Origin: Closterium sp. NIES-65
Taxonomy: Eukaryota > Streptophyta > Zygnematophyceae > Desmidiales > Closteriaceae
Direction of reading: 5' to 3'
Assembly: GCA_948144175.1 (NCBI GenBank)
Contig: CANXME010000106.1
Span: 124,001-188,000 of the forward strand
DNA: 64,000 nucleotides
The stretch's first letter is position 1; each line of letters starts with the position of its first letter. This document shows positions 32,239 through 41,389 of the stretch, one piece after another. Below the pieces are notes generated by a model, which saw only the letters and a list, made by a program, of their open reading frames with translations, was not told the origin of the DNA and did not search any database. The position numbers and the translations under genes were made by a program.

Positions 32239-33349
32239 GACAGCACTGAGATGCTGAAGGAGCTGAAGGAGATGCTGGAGGCCGCTTTCGAGCTGCGTGA
32301 GATCTCGCCGGTGCAGAAGTACTTCGGGCTGGAGATCGTCCGTGACAGGTCAGCGAGGAAGCCGTGGCTGCACCAGCAGGGCTACGCCGACAAGCTGTGT
32401 AGGCGCTTCATCAACGAGGAGCAGACCGGGCGCAATCCGAAGACGCCGGTCTCGGTCAACGCCTACGCCGAGCTCACCTTCGACGACAAGGAGGCACATG
32501 AGCGACAGGAGGAGTACCGGCAGAAGGTCGGCTCGCTGCAGTTCGCGGCGACGATGACGAGGCCGGACATCACCTTCGCCTGCAGCAAGCTGGGGAGTGG
32601 CCTCACGGTGCGGAGAAAACAACACTGGTGCGAGGTCGACCGCTGTCTCGCCTACCTCGCCAACAAGCGTGACACCCCCATGGAGCTCGGCAGTGGACCT
32701 AAGTCGCTGGAGCTGGTCGGCTACGTGGACGCCGACGACGCCGGTGACAAGCAAAACAGGACGAGCACGGTCGGCTACGTGTTCGTCTACAGAGGGGCCG
32801 TAGTCTCCTGGTCGAGCCAGCGCATCAAGTGCGCGACGATGTCGTCGACCGAGTCGGAGTACGTGGCGGCCACCGTAGCTGGCAACAAGGGACGCTGATT
32901 TCGCTTCCTCCTCGCCGAGGTTCCGGCAGCTGGATGCCGGGAAGCCGGCCATCCTCCGGGTGGACAACAAGTTGGCCATCACAGTCGCCAAGGGCATGGG
33001 GTTGACGGGCACCCTCAAGCACATGGAGCGGCAACAGGCCTGGCTGCAGCACATGGTGAAGCGTGGGAAGTTTTCGCTGAAGTACATCCCGACCGCTGAG
33101 CAGCCGGCCGACTTCCTGACGAAGGCGCTGCACTATCCGGCCTTCAACCAGTGCTCCGTCACCATCGGCCAGGTGCGCTTGGCTGATGTGGGCGACGAAG
33201 TTGATGACGTGCAGCAGTAGGTGCCATGCCCTCTTGCATGGCTGGTGCGGTGGACGACGTACTGGGTGTTGGGTGCACGTCGATGAGCTTTTCTCCGACG
33301 ATTACTGCCGTGTGGGCTGGGGGGCCCAAGCGTGAACGCGGCAGGGGAG
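32239..33349 (+). pseudogene. Copia A RT end and RNase H
   Basis: Continues A after gypsy C: TEMLKELKEMLEAAFELREI, then KVGSLQFAATMTRPDI, GYVDADDAGDKQNRTST and STESEYVAATVAGNKGR. A TGA at 32896 replaces the Arg codon that is intact in M. Downstream in the same domain come LAITVAKGMGLTGTLKHMER and EQPADFLTKALHYPAFNQ, ending at 33220. The RNase H D-E-D residues (VDAD, SESEY context, VDNK) are recognisable. A purine tract (about 33339-33349, GCGGCAGGGGAG) precedes the LTR. Confidence 0.85.
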
Positions 33350-34536
33350 CGTCAACGTGAGTTGTGTGTTGGCCCTGTCCTTGCTTGGGCGGAGCCGACT
33401 TCGTGGTCGGATGTGAGGGGAGCAGCCGATCTGCAGTAGTTGGCGAGCTGGTTGACGAGGAGGTCGACCTGCACGGGGACCACTGCACGGGGTCGACTAC
33501 AGCATGAAGCTGACTTCAAGGAGGTCGACCTGGGAAGTCGACCTACAGAGGACGTCAACTTGGGGCAGCCGACTTGGGTGGTCGGCTGACAGGACTGCTG
33601 GTCGACCTGGTGGTTGGTTGACAAGGCCTGCTGGTCGACTTGATGGTAGGTCGACCTTGCGTGATGTCGACCTGGTGGTCGACCTAACCTGGTGGTCAAC
33701 GTAGGAGGGGCCGACATCGACCACAACTCAGAACGCCGAGCAGCAGGGCGTTGAGTGGTTGGGCGTCAACTTGGTGACACCAACTTCGGGTAGCCGACTT
33801 GGGTGGTTGGGTGACAACTGTGCGGGTCGACGCGGAGCTGGTCGACCAGGAGTGCTGGTCAACCTGGAGCTGGTCAACCAGGGGCGTGGCCGACCTGGTG
33901 AGGTCGACTTGGGGTGGTCGTCGACTTCGGAGGTCAATGGGCACATACAGGAGCAGCTGGTTGACGTGGTTGCCAAGTTGACCAGGTTACCTCGGTGCCG
34001 AAGTTCTGCGGAGGAGAACGACGGTCGCCCAAGCAAAGTTGGCGAGTCCGACCTCGGTGGTGGTATCCCGAGGTCGACGTGGCTGATCAGTTGCAGTCGT
34101 CAGCGCCAGGTTGACTTGGTGTGTGCGCTGTGCAGGTGACAAGGCTCATCACACCAATCATCTGCGAGCACCTGCGAAGCTGGTGCGATGCTGTACTGCG
34201 GGAGCTACGCTAGCACGCCGTCGACCTACAGCGTTGGCACGCCATCGACTTTGCACTGCTGGAGCGCGGTCGACCAAGTCGTGCTAGAACGCGGTCGACC
34301 ATGCGATGCTGGCAGTCGACCGACCTGAATGCTAGCTCTTATATAGTCTTGCCATGCCAACTTCATTGTACTTATTGTTGTCAACTTTCTCTAGTGAAAC
34401 TCTTGCCAACTTGCCCCGTCAACTAGCAAGTACTGTGTACACTAGGAAAACGACTAAGGACCAACGAACACAGAGATCACACGAGCACCAGTGCCTAGCC
34501 CGTAGTCTAGCTCTCGTTGTAGTAGTCATATCCGCT
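33350..34536 (+). repeat. 3' LTR of copia A
   Basis: Starts just after the polypurine tract and ends where sister LTRs meet the primer site (here ATCCGCT instead of CTCCGCA). The first dinucleotide reads CG, not TG; M has the same start. About 1.19 kb. The U3 part is packed with the palindrome GTCGAC, often as GGTCGACC. The boundaries rest on comparison with the LTRs at 34960, 43926 and 54845. Confidence 0.7.
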
Positions 34537-34959
34537 CCCGTTGAGGAGATCCGCAGCCTCATCAACATGGGTATGTGGGAGCTGATCGAACGCCCGCTGG
34601 GGGTCAACATCATGAAGAACTGGTGGGTGTTGACGACGAAGTACCACGTCGATGACACCGTCGAGCGCGAACATCTCGTCGTAGTCGGCGCCGTATACAT
34701 GCGTCAAGGGGATACTCCGTCGCCCACATGGAGCAGAGTCCAGCCTCGACGACCGCCCAGGGTATCGCCCCATACTCCTGGGCCTCATGGCGTCTCCTTG
34801 CATCCTCCAGCCGTCCTTCTAGGGTGTCCATCACCACTGTGTCACCTATGCGCACGCTAGGGACTGTACGGCTGCCGGCCTACGAGCAACTTAGGTAAGT
34901 GACCACTACGTCGACCTGACTGAAAGGTAAGTCGTGTGCCGTCCACGCTCACCGCACCA
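34537..34959. mobile_element. Rearranged A-family piece: sense RT joined to inverted RT and inverted leader
   Basis: 34540-34668 reads an A-family RT in sense (EEIRSLINMGMWELIERPLG, WVLTTKYHVDDTVERE). At 34669 the strand switches: 34669-34710 is the next RT segment inverted (minus VYGADYDEMFA), then from about 34727 to 34941 an inverted gag leader (MDTLEGRLEDARRRHEAQEY) up to the primer site. It is the product of at least one inversion and one deletion. Confidence 0.75.
34942..34959 (-). other. Primer-binding site, tRNA-Phe type (18 nt)
   Basis: The minus strand reads TGGTGCGGTGAGCGTGGA directly inside the LTR end. From memory of plant cytosolic tRNA-Phe, whose 3' end is TCCACGCTCACCGCACCA, this is an exact 18 nt complement. 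Confidence 0.75.
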
Positions 34960-36163
34960 TGCGGAGATAACTACTACAACGGGAGCTAGACTACGGGCTA
35001 GGCACGGGTGCTCGTGTGATCTCTGCGTTCGTTGGTCCTTAGTCGTTTTCCTAGTGCACACACAGCTTGCTAGTTCACGGGGAGAATTGGCAAGAGTTTC
35101 ACTAGAGAGAGTTGACAACAATATGGGACAATGAAGTTGGCATGGCAAGACTACATCAGAGCTAGCATTCAGGTCGGTCGACTTCCAGCACAGCATGGTC
35201 GATCGTGTTCCAGCACAACTTGGTCGACCGCGCTCCAGCAGTGCAAAGTCGATGGCGTGCCAACGTTGCAGGTTGACGGCGTGCCAGCGCTGATTACGCA
35301 GAACAGCAGCGCACCAGCTTCGCAGGTGCTCGCATATGATTGGCGTGCTAGGCCTTGTCACCTGCACAATGCACATACCAAGTCAACTTGGCGCTGACGA
35401 TTGCATCTGATCAGCCACGTTGACCTCGGGATACCACCTCCGAGGTCGGATTCGCCAACTTCGCCTGGGCGACCGTCGCACTCCTCCGCAGAACTTCGTC
35501 ACCCAGGTAACGTGGTCGACTTGGCAACCACGTCGACCAGCTGCTCGTGTACGTGACCGTCGACCTCCGAAGTCGACGACCACCTCCACGTCAACATCAC
35601 CAGGTCGACCACGCCCCTGGTCGACCAGCTCCACGGCGACGTCACTTCTGGTCGACCAGCTCCACATCGACCAGTACTCCTGGTCGACCAGCTCCTCGTC
35701 GACCAGCGCAGTTGTCAGCCGACCTCCAAAGTTGGCTACCCGAAGTCGGCGTCACCAAGTTGACGCCCTGCTACTCAACGCCCAACCGATCGACGTCCTG
35801 AGTTGAGGGCGACGTCGGCCCCTTCTTCGTTGACCACCAGGTCAGGTCGACCACCATCAGGTCGACCAGCAGGCCTTGTCGACCAACCACCAGGTCGACC
35901 AGCAGTCCGTCAGCCAACCACCCAAGTCGGCTGCCCCAAGTTGACGTCATCAAGTTGATGTCCTCCGCAGGTCGACTTCCCTGGTCGGCCTCCCTGAAGT
36001 TGGCGCCACCCTAAAGTCGGCGCCCAAGCAGCGGTCCCCGTGCAGGTCGACCTCCTCGTCAACCAGCCCACCCATTGCTGCAGGTTGGCTACTCCCCTCA
36101 CATCCGACCACGAATTCAGCTCCGCCCAAGCGATGACGAGGCAAACTCCAGCTCCCGTTGACA
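34960..36163 (-). repeat. A-family LTR, minus orientation
   Basis: About 1.2 kb, element-strand start TGTCAACGGGAGC, end TATCTCCGCA. It has pol 3' end plus polypurine tract on one side (36164 onward) and primer site plus leader on the other, so it serves both a downstream and an upstream element body. Dense in GTCGAC. Confidence 0.85.
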
Positions 36164-37158
36164 CTCCCCTGCCGCGTTCACGCTTGGGCCTCCCCAGCTC
36201 ATACGACAGTACTCCTCGGAGAATAGCTCGTCAACGTGCACCCTACTCACAGCACGTTGTCCACCGCACCAGCCATGCAACTGGGCATGGCACCTTCTGC
36301 TGCACGTCGTCAACTTCATCGCCCACGTCGGCCGAACGCACCTGGCCGATGGCGATGGAGCACCGGTTGAAGGCCGGATAGTGCAGCGCCTTTGTCAGGA
36401 AGTCGGCGGGCTGCTCGGTGGACGGGATGTACCTCAGCAAGAACTTCCCGCACTTCACCATGTGTTGCAGCCAGGCCTGTCGCCGCTCCATGTGCTTGGG
36501 TTTGCCCGTCAACCCCATGCCCTCGGCGACTGTGATGGCCGACTTGTTGTCCACCAGGAGGACGGTCGGCTTCCTGGCATCCAGCTGACGGAACTCTGCG
36601 ATGACGAAGCGAAGCCGACGTCCCTCCAAGCCGGCTTCGGTGGCCGCCACGTACTCCGACTCGGTCGACGACAGCATTGCGCACTTGATGCGCTGGCTCG
36701 ACCAGGAGACTGCGGCCCCTCCGTAGACGAACACGTAGCCGCCCGTGCTCGTCCTGTTCTGCTTCTCACCAGCATCGTTGGCGTCCACGTAGGCGACCAG
36801 CTCCAGCGACTCAGGTCCACCGCCGAACTCCAGGGCGGTGTCACGTGTGTTGGCGAGGTAGGCGAGGCAGCGGTCGACCTCGCGCCAGTGCTGGTCGCTC
36901 CGCACCGTGAGGCCACTCCCCAGCTTGCTGCAGGTGAAGGCGATGTCCGGCCTCATCGTCGTCGCCGCGAACTACAGCGAGCCGACCTTCTGCCGGTCCT
37001 CCTCCTCTTGTCTCTCCTGTGCCTCCTTGTCGTCGAAGGTGAGCTCGGCGTAGGCGTTGACCGAGACCGGCGTCTTCGGAGTGCGCCCGGTCTGCTCCTC
37101 GTTGATGAAGCGCCTACGCAGCTTGTCGGCATAGCCTTGCTGGTGCAGACACAGCTTC
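36164..37158 (-). pseudogene. A-family RNase H and 3' end, minus strand
   Basis: The minus frame 36956-36243 is open: DIAFTCSKLGSGLTVRSDQH, VAYVDANDAGEKQNRTSTGG, SSTESEYVAATEAGLEGRRL, LLVDNKSAITVAEGMG and STEQPADFLTKALHY. RT end (LHQQGYADKLRRRFINEEQ) lies at 37150-37060, with a stop at 36972. Purine tract GCGGCAGGGGAG at about 36164-36175. Cut at 37158 by element J. Confidence 0.85.
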
Positions 37159-37400
37159 TGTCGCAATATATATTTATATATGTCTATTACTACCTGTAGC
37201 TTTAGCTCTAGTGTAGTTATGTTTCCTTGTTGTTGGTGGTGCACCCTTGCTAGTTTGCTATATGTACCTTGTGTGCTATAGTGAACAACACACATTCTTC
37301 AATTCTCCGTGGTGACAACCACTCGACACCCTTTTGGCCTAGGCTACTAAGCCTAGGCCAATAGTAAACCCCGGTTCCTAGTTAACTTAGTATTGTAACA
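37159..37400 (+). repeat. 5' LTR of J
   Basis: 242 bp with an AT tract near the start (ATATATATTTATATATG) and TG...CA ends. Called from the adjoining primer site; no second copy was found. Confidence 0.7.
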
Positions 37401-37417
37401 TGGTATAGAGCTAGACC
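37401..37417 (+). other. Primer-binding site of J
   Basis: TGGTATAGAGCTAGACC, like TGGTATAGAGCGGGTCC of G; iMet-type lacking one C. Confidence 0.75.
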
Positions 37418-37550
37418 GTCCTATGGGCCCACCGCCCCGTGCCCCGATCTAGTCCGTAGCGCCCATTTTGCCCCGCTCGCGTCACCCATTTTGCCTCGTG
37501 CGTCACCAGTTTTCTCACCCGCGCTTCACCCGTTCTCTGCCCTGTGCGTA

Positions 37551-37725
37551 GCTCGCCAGCCCACTAGCGGGCAGCAGACGCATGCGCACGTGCAGGCGTA
37601 GCCGCACATGCGACTGAGCGCATGCGCATCATTAGCTGCATGCACGTGCAGCATTAGCCGCACGCACGCGCGGCCATAGCTGCACGCACGTGCAGCAATA
37701 GCCGCACGCACGCGCAGCTCGTCAG
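37551..37725. repeat. Alternating purine-pyrimidine repeat in J
   Basis: Repeated GCATGCGCACGTGCA and CCGCACGCACGCGC blocks separated by ATTAGC or ATAGC, about four to five copies. Long runs alternate purine and pyrimidine. C homopolymers follow at 37908-37925 and 37996-38022. Confidence 0.8.
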
Positions 37726-38184
37726 CTGCGTTACCGTCTCACCCGTCCCCGCTGAACCACCCGGAGCCCTTTGTACCACCCCGTTCCAGTCACCTCATCC
37801 TGAAGTCAGCCGCCCCACCAGCTACTTTACCCCGCCCAGAACCGTACAGCATCGGAGAGAATCGGGAATGAAGGGGACGACGTCCGTGGCGGTCGTCGCG
37901 GCCCTTCCCCCCCCCCCCCCCCCCCTGTCCCGCTTTCTTCCCTCCCGTCGCCTCGCTCTGCCCGTCGCATTCCTCCGCCCTCCTGCCCGTCACCCCCCTC
38001 CCCCCCCCCCCCCCCCCCCCCGTCGCGACTGTACGCATGTGCAGCGGCGGTCGCTATGGGTGGGAGAGGGAGGAGGGGAAGGGATTCGCGGTGCAACGCT
38101 GTGGGGGGAGAGGAAGAGGGGGAAGGGAGTGGCGGTGGAATGCTGTGGGGGAGAGAGGAAAAGGGGGAAGGGAGTGGCGGCGGA

Positions 38185-39000
38185 ACACCAGCACCAGGCG
38201 CCAGCACCAGGCACCAGCACCAGCGCCAGCACCAGGCACCAGCGCCAGCCGCCAGCACCAGGCACCAGCACCAGCACCAGCACCAGCACAGAAGCCAGTC
38301 ACCAGCACCAGCACCGGCACCAGCGCCGTCACACCAGCACCAGACACCGGGACCAGCGCCAGCCGCCAGCACCAGGCACCAGGACCAGAGCCAGCTGCCA
38401 GCACTAGACACTAGCACCAGCGCTAGCCGCCAGCACCAAGCACTAGGACCAGAGCCAGCTGCCAGCACCAGGCACCAGCACCAGCGCCAGTCGCCAGCAC
38501 TAGGCACCAGCACCAGCGCCAGCCGCCAGCACCAGGCACCAGCGCCAGCCGCCAGCACCAGGCACCAGCACCAGCGCCAGCCGCCAGCACCAGGCACCAG
38601 CACCAGCGCCAGCCGCCAGCACCAGGTACCAGCACCAGCGCCAGCCGCCAGCACCCGGCACCAGCACCAGTGCCAGCCGCCAGCACCTGGCACCAGCACC
38701 AGTGCCAGCCGCCAGCACCAGGCACCAGCACCAGCGCCAGCCGCCAGCACCAGGCACCAGCACCAGCGCCAGCCGCCAGCACCAGGCACCAGCACCAGCG
38801 CCAGCCGCCAGCACCAAGCACCAGCACCAACGCCAGCCGCCAGCACCAGGCACCAGCACCAGCGCCAGCTGCCAGCACCAGGCATCAGCTCCAACGCCAG
38901 CCGCCAGCACCAGACACCAGCTCCAGCGCCAGCACCAGGCACCAGCGCCAGCCGCTAGCACTAGGCACCGGCACCAGCACCGTCACCAGCGCCGACACAC
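38185..39000. repeat. 32 bp tandem array in J
   Basis: About 25 units built from GCCGCCAGCACCAGGCACC plus AGCACCAGCGCCA, with 26 bp variants. Because 32 is not a multiple of 3, the translation cycles through three frames with a 32-residue period. Long frames on both strands come from the absence of stops. No gene claimed. Confidence 0.92.
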
Positions 39001-39009
39001 CAGCAACCA

Positions 39010-39116
39010 GGCACCAGCACGAGCAGCCCCACGTGTGACCAGCAGCCCCACCCGTGACCAGCAGCCCCACGTGTGACTAGCAGCTCCACCTGTGACCAGC
39101 AGCCCCACCTGTGAAG
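39010..39116. repeat. 19 bp tandem repeat in J
   Basis: Five to six copies of CCAGCAGCCCCACGTGTGA and variants. Downstream 39230-39370 is a direct duplication of about 75 bp (GGTTAGTAAGAGRGRACG...). Confidence 0.8.
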
Positions 39117-39490
39117 AACTGGACAGGGACCATCGTGGGCGGGGAGGGGTCTGGAGGAGGGGGGGGGGGGGGGGGAGTGCAGTTCCAGGGTGAGGTTACA
39201 GGGGGTTGGTTGATTGGGGGTGGGGGTGTGGGGGTTAGTAAGAGGGGACGTTGCGGCCACCCCCCCACCTCCACTCCTCATCCCCCACTCAACCCCCCAT
39301 GTGTAAAAGGGGGTTAGTAAGAGAGAACGCCGCGGCCACCCTCCCACCTCCTCTCCTCATCCCTCACTCACCTCCTCCTTTGTTCTTATCTCCTCTCCTC
39401 TCCTGTCTCTCTCTCGCCTCCTCCTCCTCACTTACCTCTCCACCGTCTTTCACAACGCCTGCAATACCCCTTCAGGGGGTGTGACTTACT

Positions 39491-41386
39491 CTAGCTATGT
39501 GCTGTAGGCAGTGCGTAGGCGTAGGCGTAGGCGTCGACCAAGACCGGCGTCTTCCGATTGCGCCCGGTCTGCTCCTCGTCGATGAAGCGCCTACGCAGCT
39601 TGTCAGCGTAGCTCTGCTGGTGCAGCCACAGCTTCCCCGCCGACTTGTCGCGGACGATCTCCAGCTCGAGGTACTTCTGCACCGGCGAGATCTCGCGCAG
39701 CTTGAAAGCGGCCTCCAGCAGCTCCTTCAGCATCTCGATGCTACTGCTGGCGGCGAGCAGGTCGTCGACGTAGACAAACACCCGGCAGGCCACTCCGTCG
39801 TCGCCGACCTTGAAGTACAGAGCCTCGTCGACCTGACTCTTCTTCCACCCGGCGTCAACCAGCACGTCGTTGAGCGCCAAGTACAATAGCAGCGGCGACT
39901 GCTTCAGCCCGTACAGGCTCTTCAGCAGCTTGCACTCCCGGCCGGTTTCGTTGTTGAAGTAGTCCGGCTGGGACATGTAGAGCACGCGATCGAGCTTGCT
40001 CTGCAGGAAGGCGTTCTTCATGTCGAGCTGCATCAGGTTGAGGTTGATAACGGCGACGATGCTGAGGAAGACCCTCAGCGTGACATAGCTGCCCACCGGC
40101 ACGAATATCTCGTCGTAGTCGGCGCCGTACACCTGCGTGAAGCCCTTGACGACCAGCCTCGCCTTCTCGCGCTCGACGGTGTCATCGACGTGGTACTTCG
40201 TCGTCAACACCCACCGGTTCTTCATGATGTTGACCCCCGGTGGGCGTTCGACCAGCTCCCACGTGCCCATGTTGATGAGGCTGCGGATCTCCTCCTCCAT
40301 AGCGGTATTCACCGCCGGGCCCTTCCAGCTCGCCAAAGCCTCCTTCACCGTCATCGTCGAGATGTCCCAACGGTGTTTGGGGTCGGCCAGCACGTCACGG
40401 TCGAGCTCCGGAAACCCCTCATCTTCCTCGGCGTCGTCGTACAGCAGCTCGTCGTCATCGTCCACGTCATACATTGTGGTGAAGGCAGCGAGGATGAAGA
40501 AGTCCGGCGGCCTCCGAACTCGATCCGACTTCCTGGGTTCAGGCCGAACCTCCACCACGTCACTCTTGGTGGACTCCCCGGCATCCCCTCCTTCGTCACC
40601 GTCTTCACTACCCTCGTCGTCCTGCTGCACCTCGATCGACTTCCTGGTCGACCTCTCCCCTGTGGTCGGCTTCACTGCTGCCTGCTCCCCTATCGGCTGC
40701 TGCTCCTTGATCTGTTCCTCCCCTGTCAACGCCGGCTTCAATCCCACGTCGACTTGCCTCTCGTCACGTCGGCCACCGGCGATGCCCTTGGCCGGCGCCG
40801 AAGGTGACGTCCCACTACTCCCCTCATTGCCGGAGGCTGACATAGGAGTCAGCCCGTGCAAGTCGGCCACTAGGGGAGGGGCAGGGGTCGTAGGGGAAGG
40901 GGAAGGAGGACGGACGACCTCGGCGTCCCCATCAGCAAGCTCACCGACCTCTGCGAGCAGAGGCAGCGTCACCGTCGAGGTATTGGTCAGTGGGGTGGTC
41001 GGCATCCGACCTGACACCGGCCCGTGCTCTGACTTCCACACCTCCAGCGACATATCCTCGTAAAACACCACGTCAGACGTGGTGACCGCCCAGTTGGCGT
41101 TGATGTCGAGGAGCTCCCAGCCCTTGCTCTCCCTCAACACGCCGAGGTGAAGGCCCCACCTGGCCTTCGGCTTCAGCTTCCCACCACGCTGCTGCTCAGG
41201 GACAAGGAACTGCGCCATGCAGCCCCACACCCGCGCCATCGACAAGTCGGGCTTCTGGCCAACCAGGAGCTGGTACGGCGTCGTCCTTGGCGGCAGCGTT
41301 GACCTCTCAAGGCAGTTGCGAATCCAGGCGGCGTGCCGCAGAGCGAGGTGCCACCAGTGGTGTTGCACGCCCATGTGCAGCACCAT
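39491..41386 (-). pseudogene. Copia L integrase end and RT, 3' truncated
   Basis: A 631-codon open frame: VLHMGVQHHWWHLALRHAAW, VWGCMAQFLVPEQQ, an acidic linker, WVLTTKYHVDDTVEREKARL, YGADYDEIFVPVGSY, QLDMKNAFLQSKLDRVLYM, LLKSLYGLKQSPLLLYLAL and RVFVYVDDLLAASSS. It then runs into TPVLVDAYAYAYAL, where A-family identity ends (about 39525). RNase H is missing. Confidence 0.88.
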
Positions 41387-41389
41387 CGT

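Larger units (their letters stand above)
1..34536 (+). mobile_element. Ty1/copia element A, split into three parts by nested insertions
   Basis: Sense-strand copia element whose 5' LTR lies left of the window. Its own sequence is 1-3618, 10126-10283 and 32239-34536; the rest is elements B and C with their own insertions. Continuity is clear: the RT reads up to KQSPL at 3618, resumes at 10126 with LWYLALNDVL, reaches YVDDLLAASSS at about 10281, and resumes at 32239 with TEMLKELKE. The same run is uninterrupted in sister copies L, N and M. Reading frames are broken throughout. Right boundary taken from the LTR end; the left end cannot be seen, so no target duplication can be checked. Confidence 0.85.
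37159..39490 (+). mobile_element. Non-autonomous LTR element J
   Basis: Starts with a 242 bp LTR (TGTCGCAATATAT ... TTGTAACA) and a primer site. The interior has no gag-pol but several repeat arrays. It ends near 39480 with a purine tract (CAGGGGGTG). No complete 3' LTR is recognisable, so the right end is truncated or too diverged. Close to its 3' end it shares CTCTCGCCTCCTCCTCCTCAC with E, so both seem to belong to one kind of cargo-carrying non-autonomous element. Confidence 0.7.

Noticed and set aside
37827-38958. Large frames of 300-371 codons over the 32 bp array
   Set aside because: No stops in a low-complexity repeat; composition cycles with the repeat and no start context or domain is seen.
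37159-39525. J as a simple insertion in a single copy of L
   Set aside because: The host sequences on both sides overlap by about 105 bp and differ by about 11 percent, so they are different copies, and no J 3' LTR or short duplication is visible.
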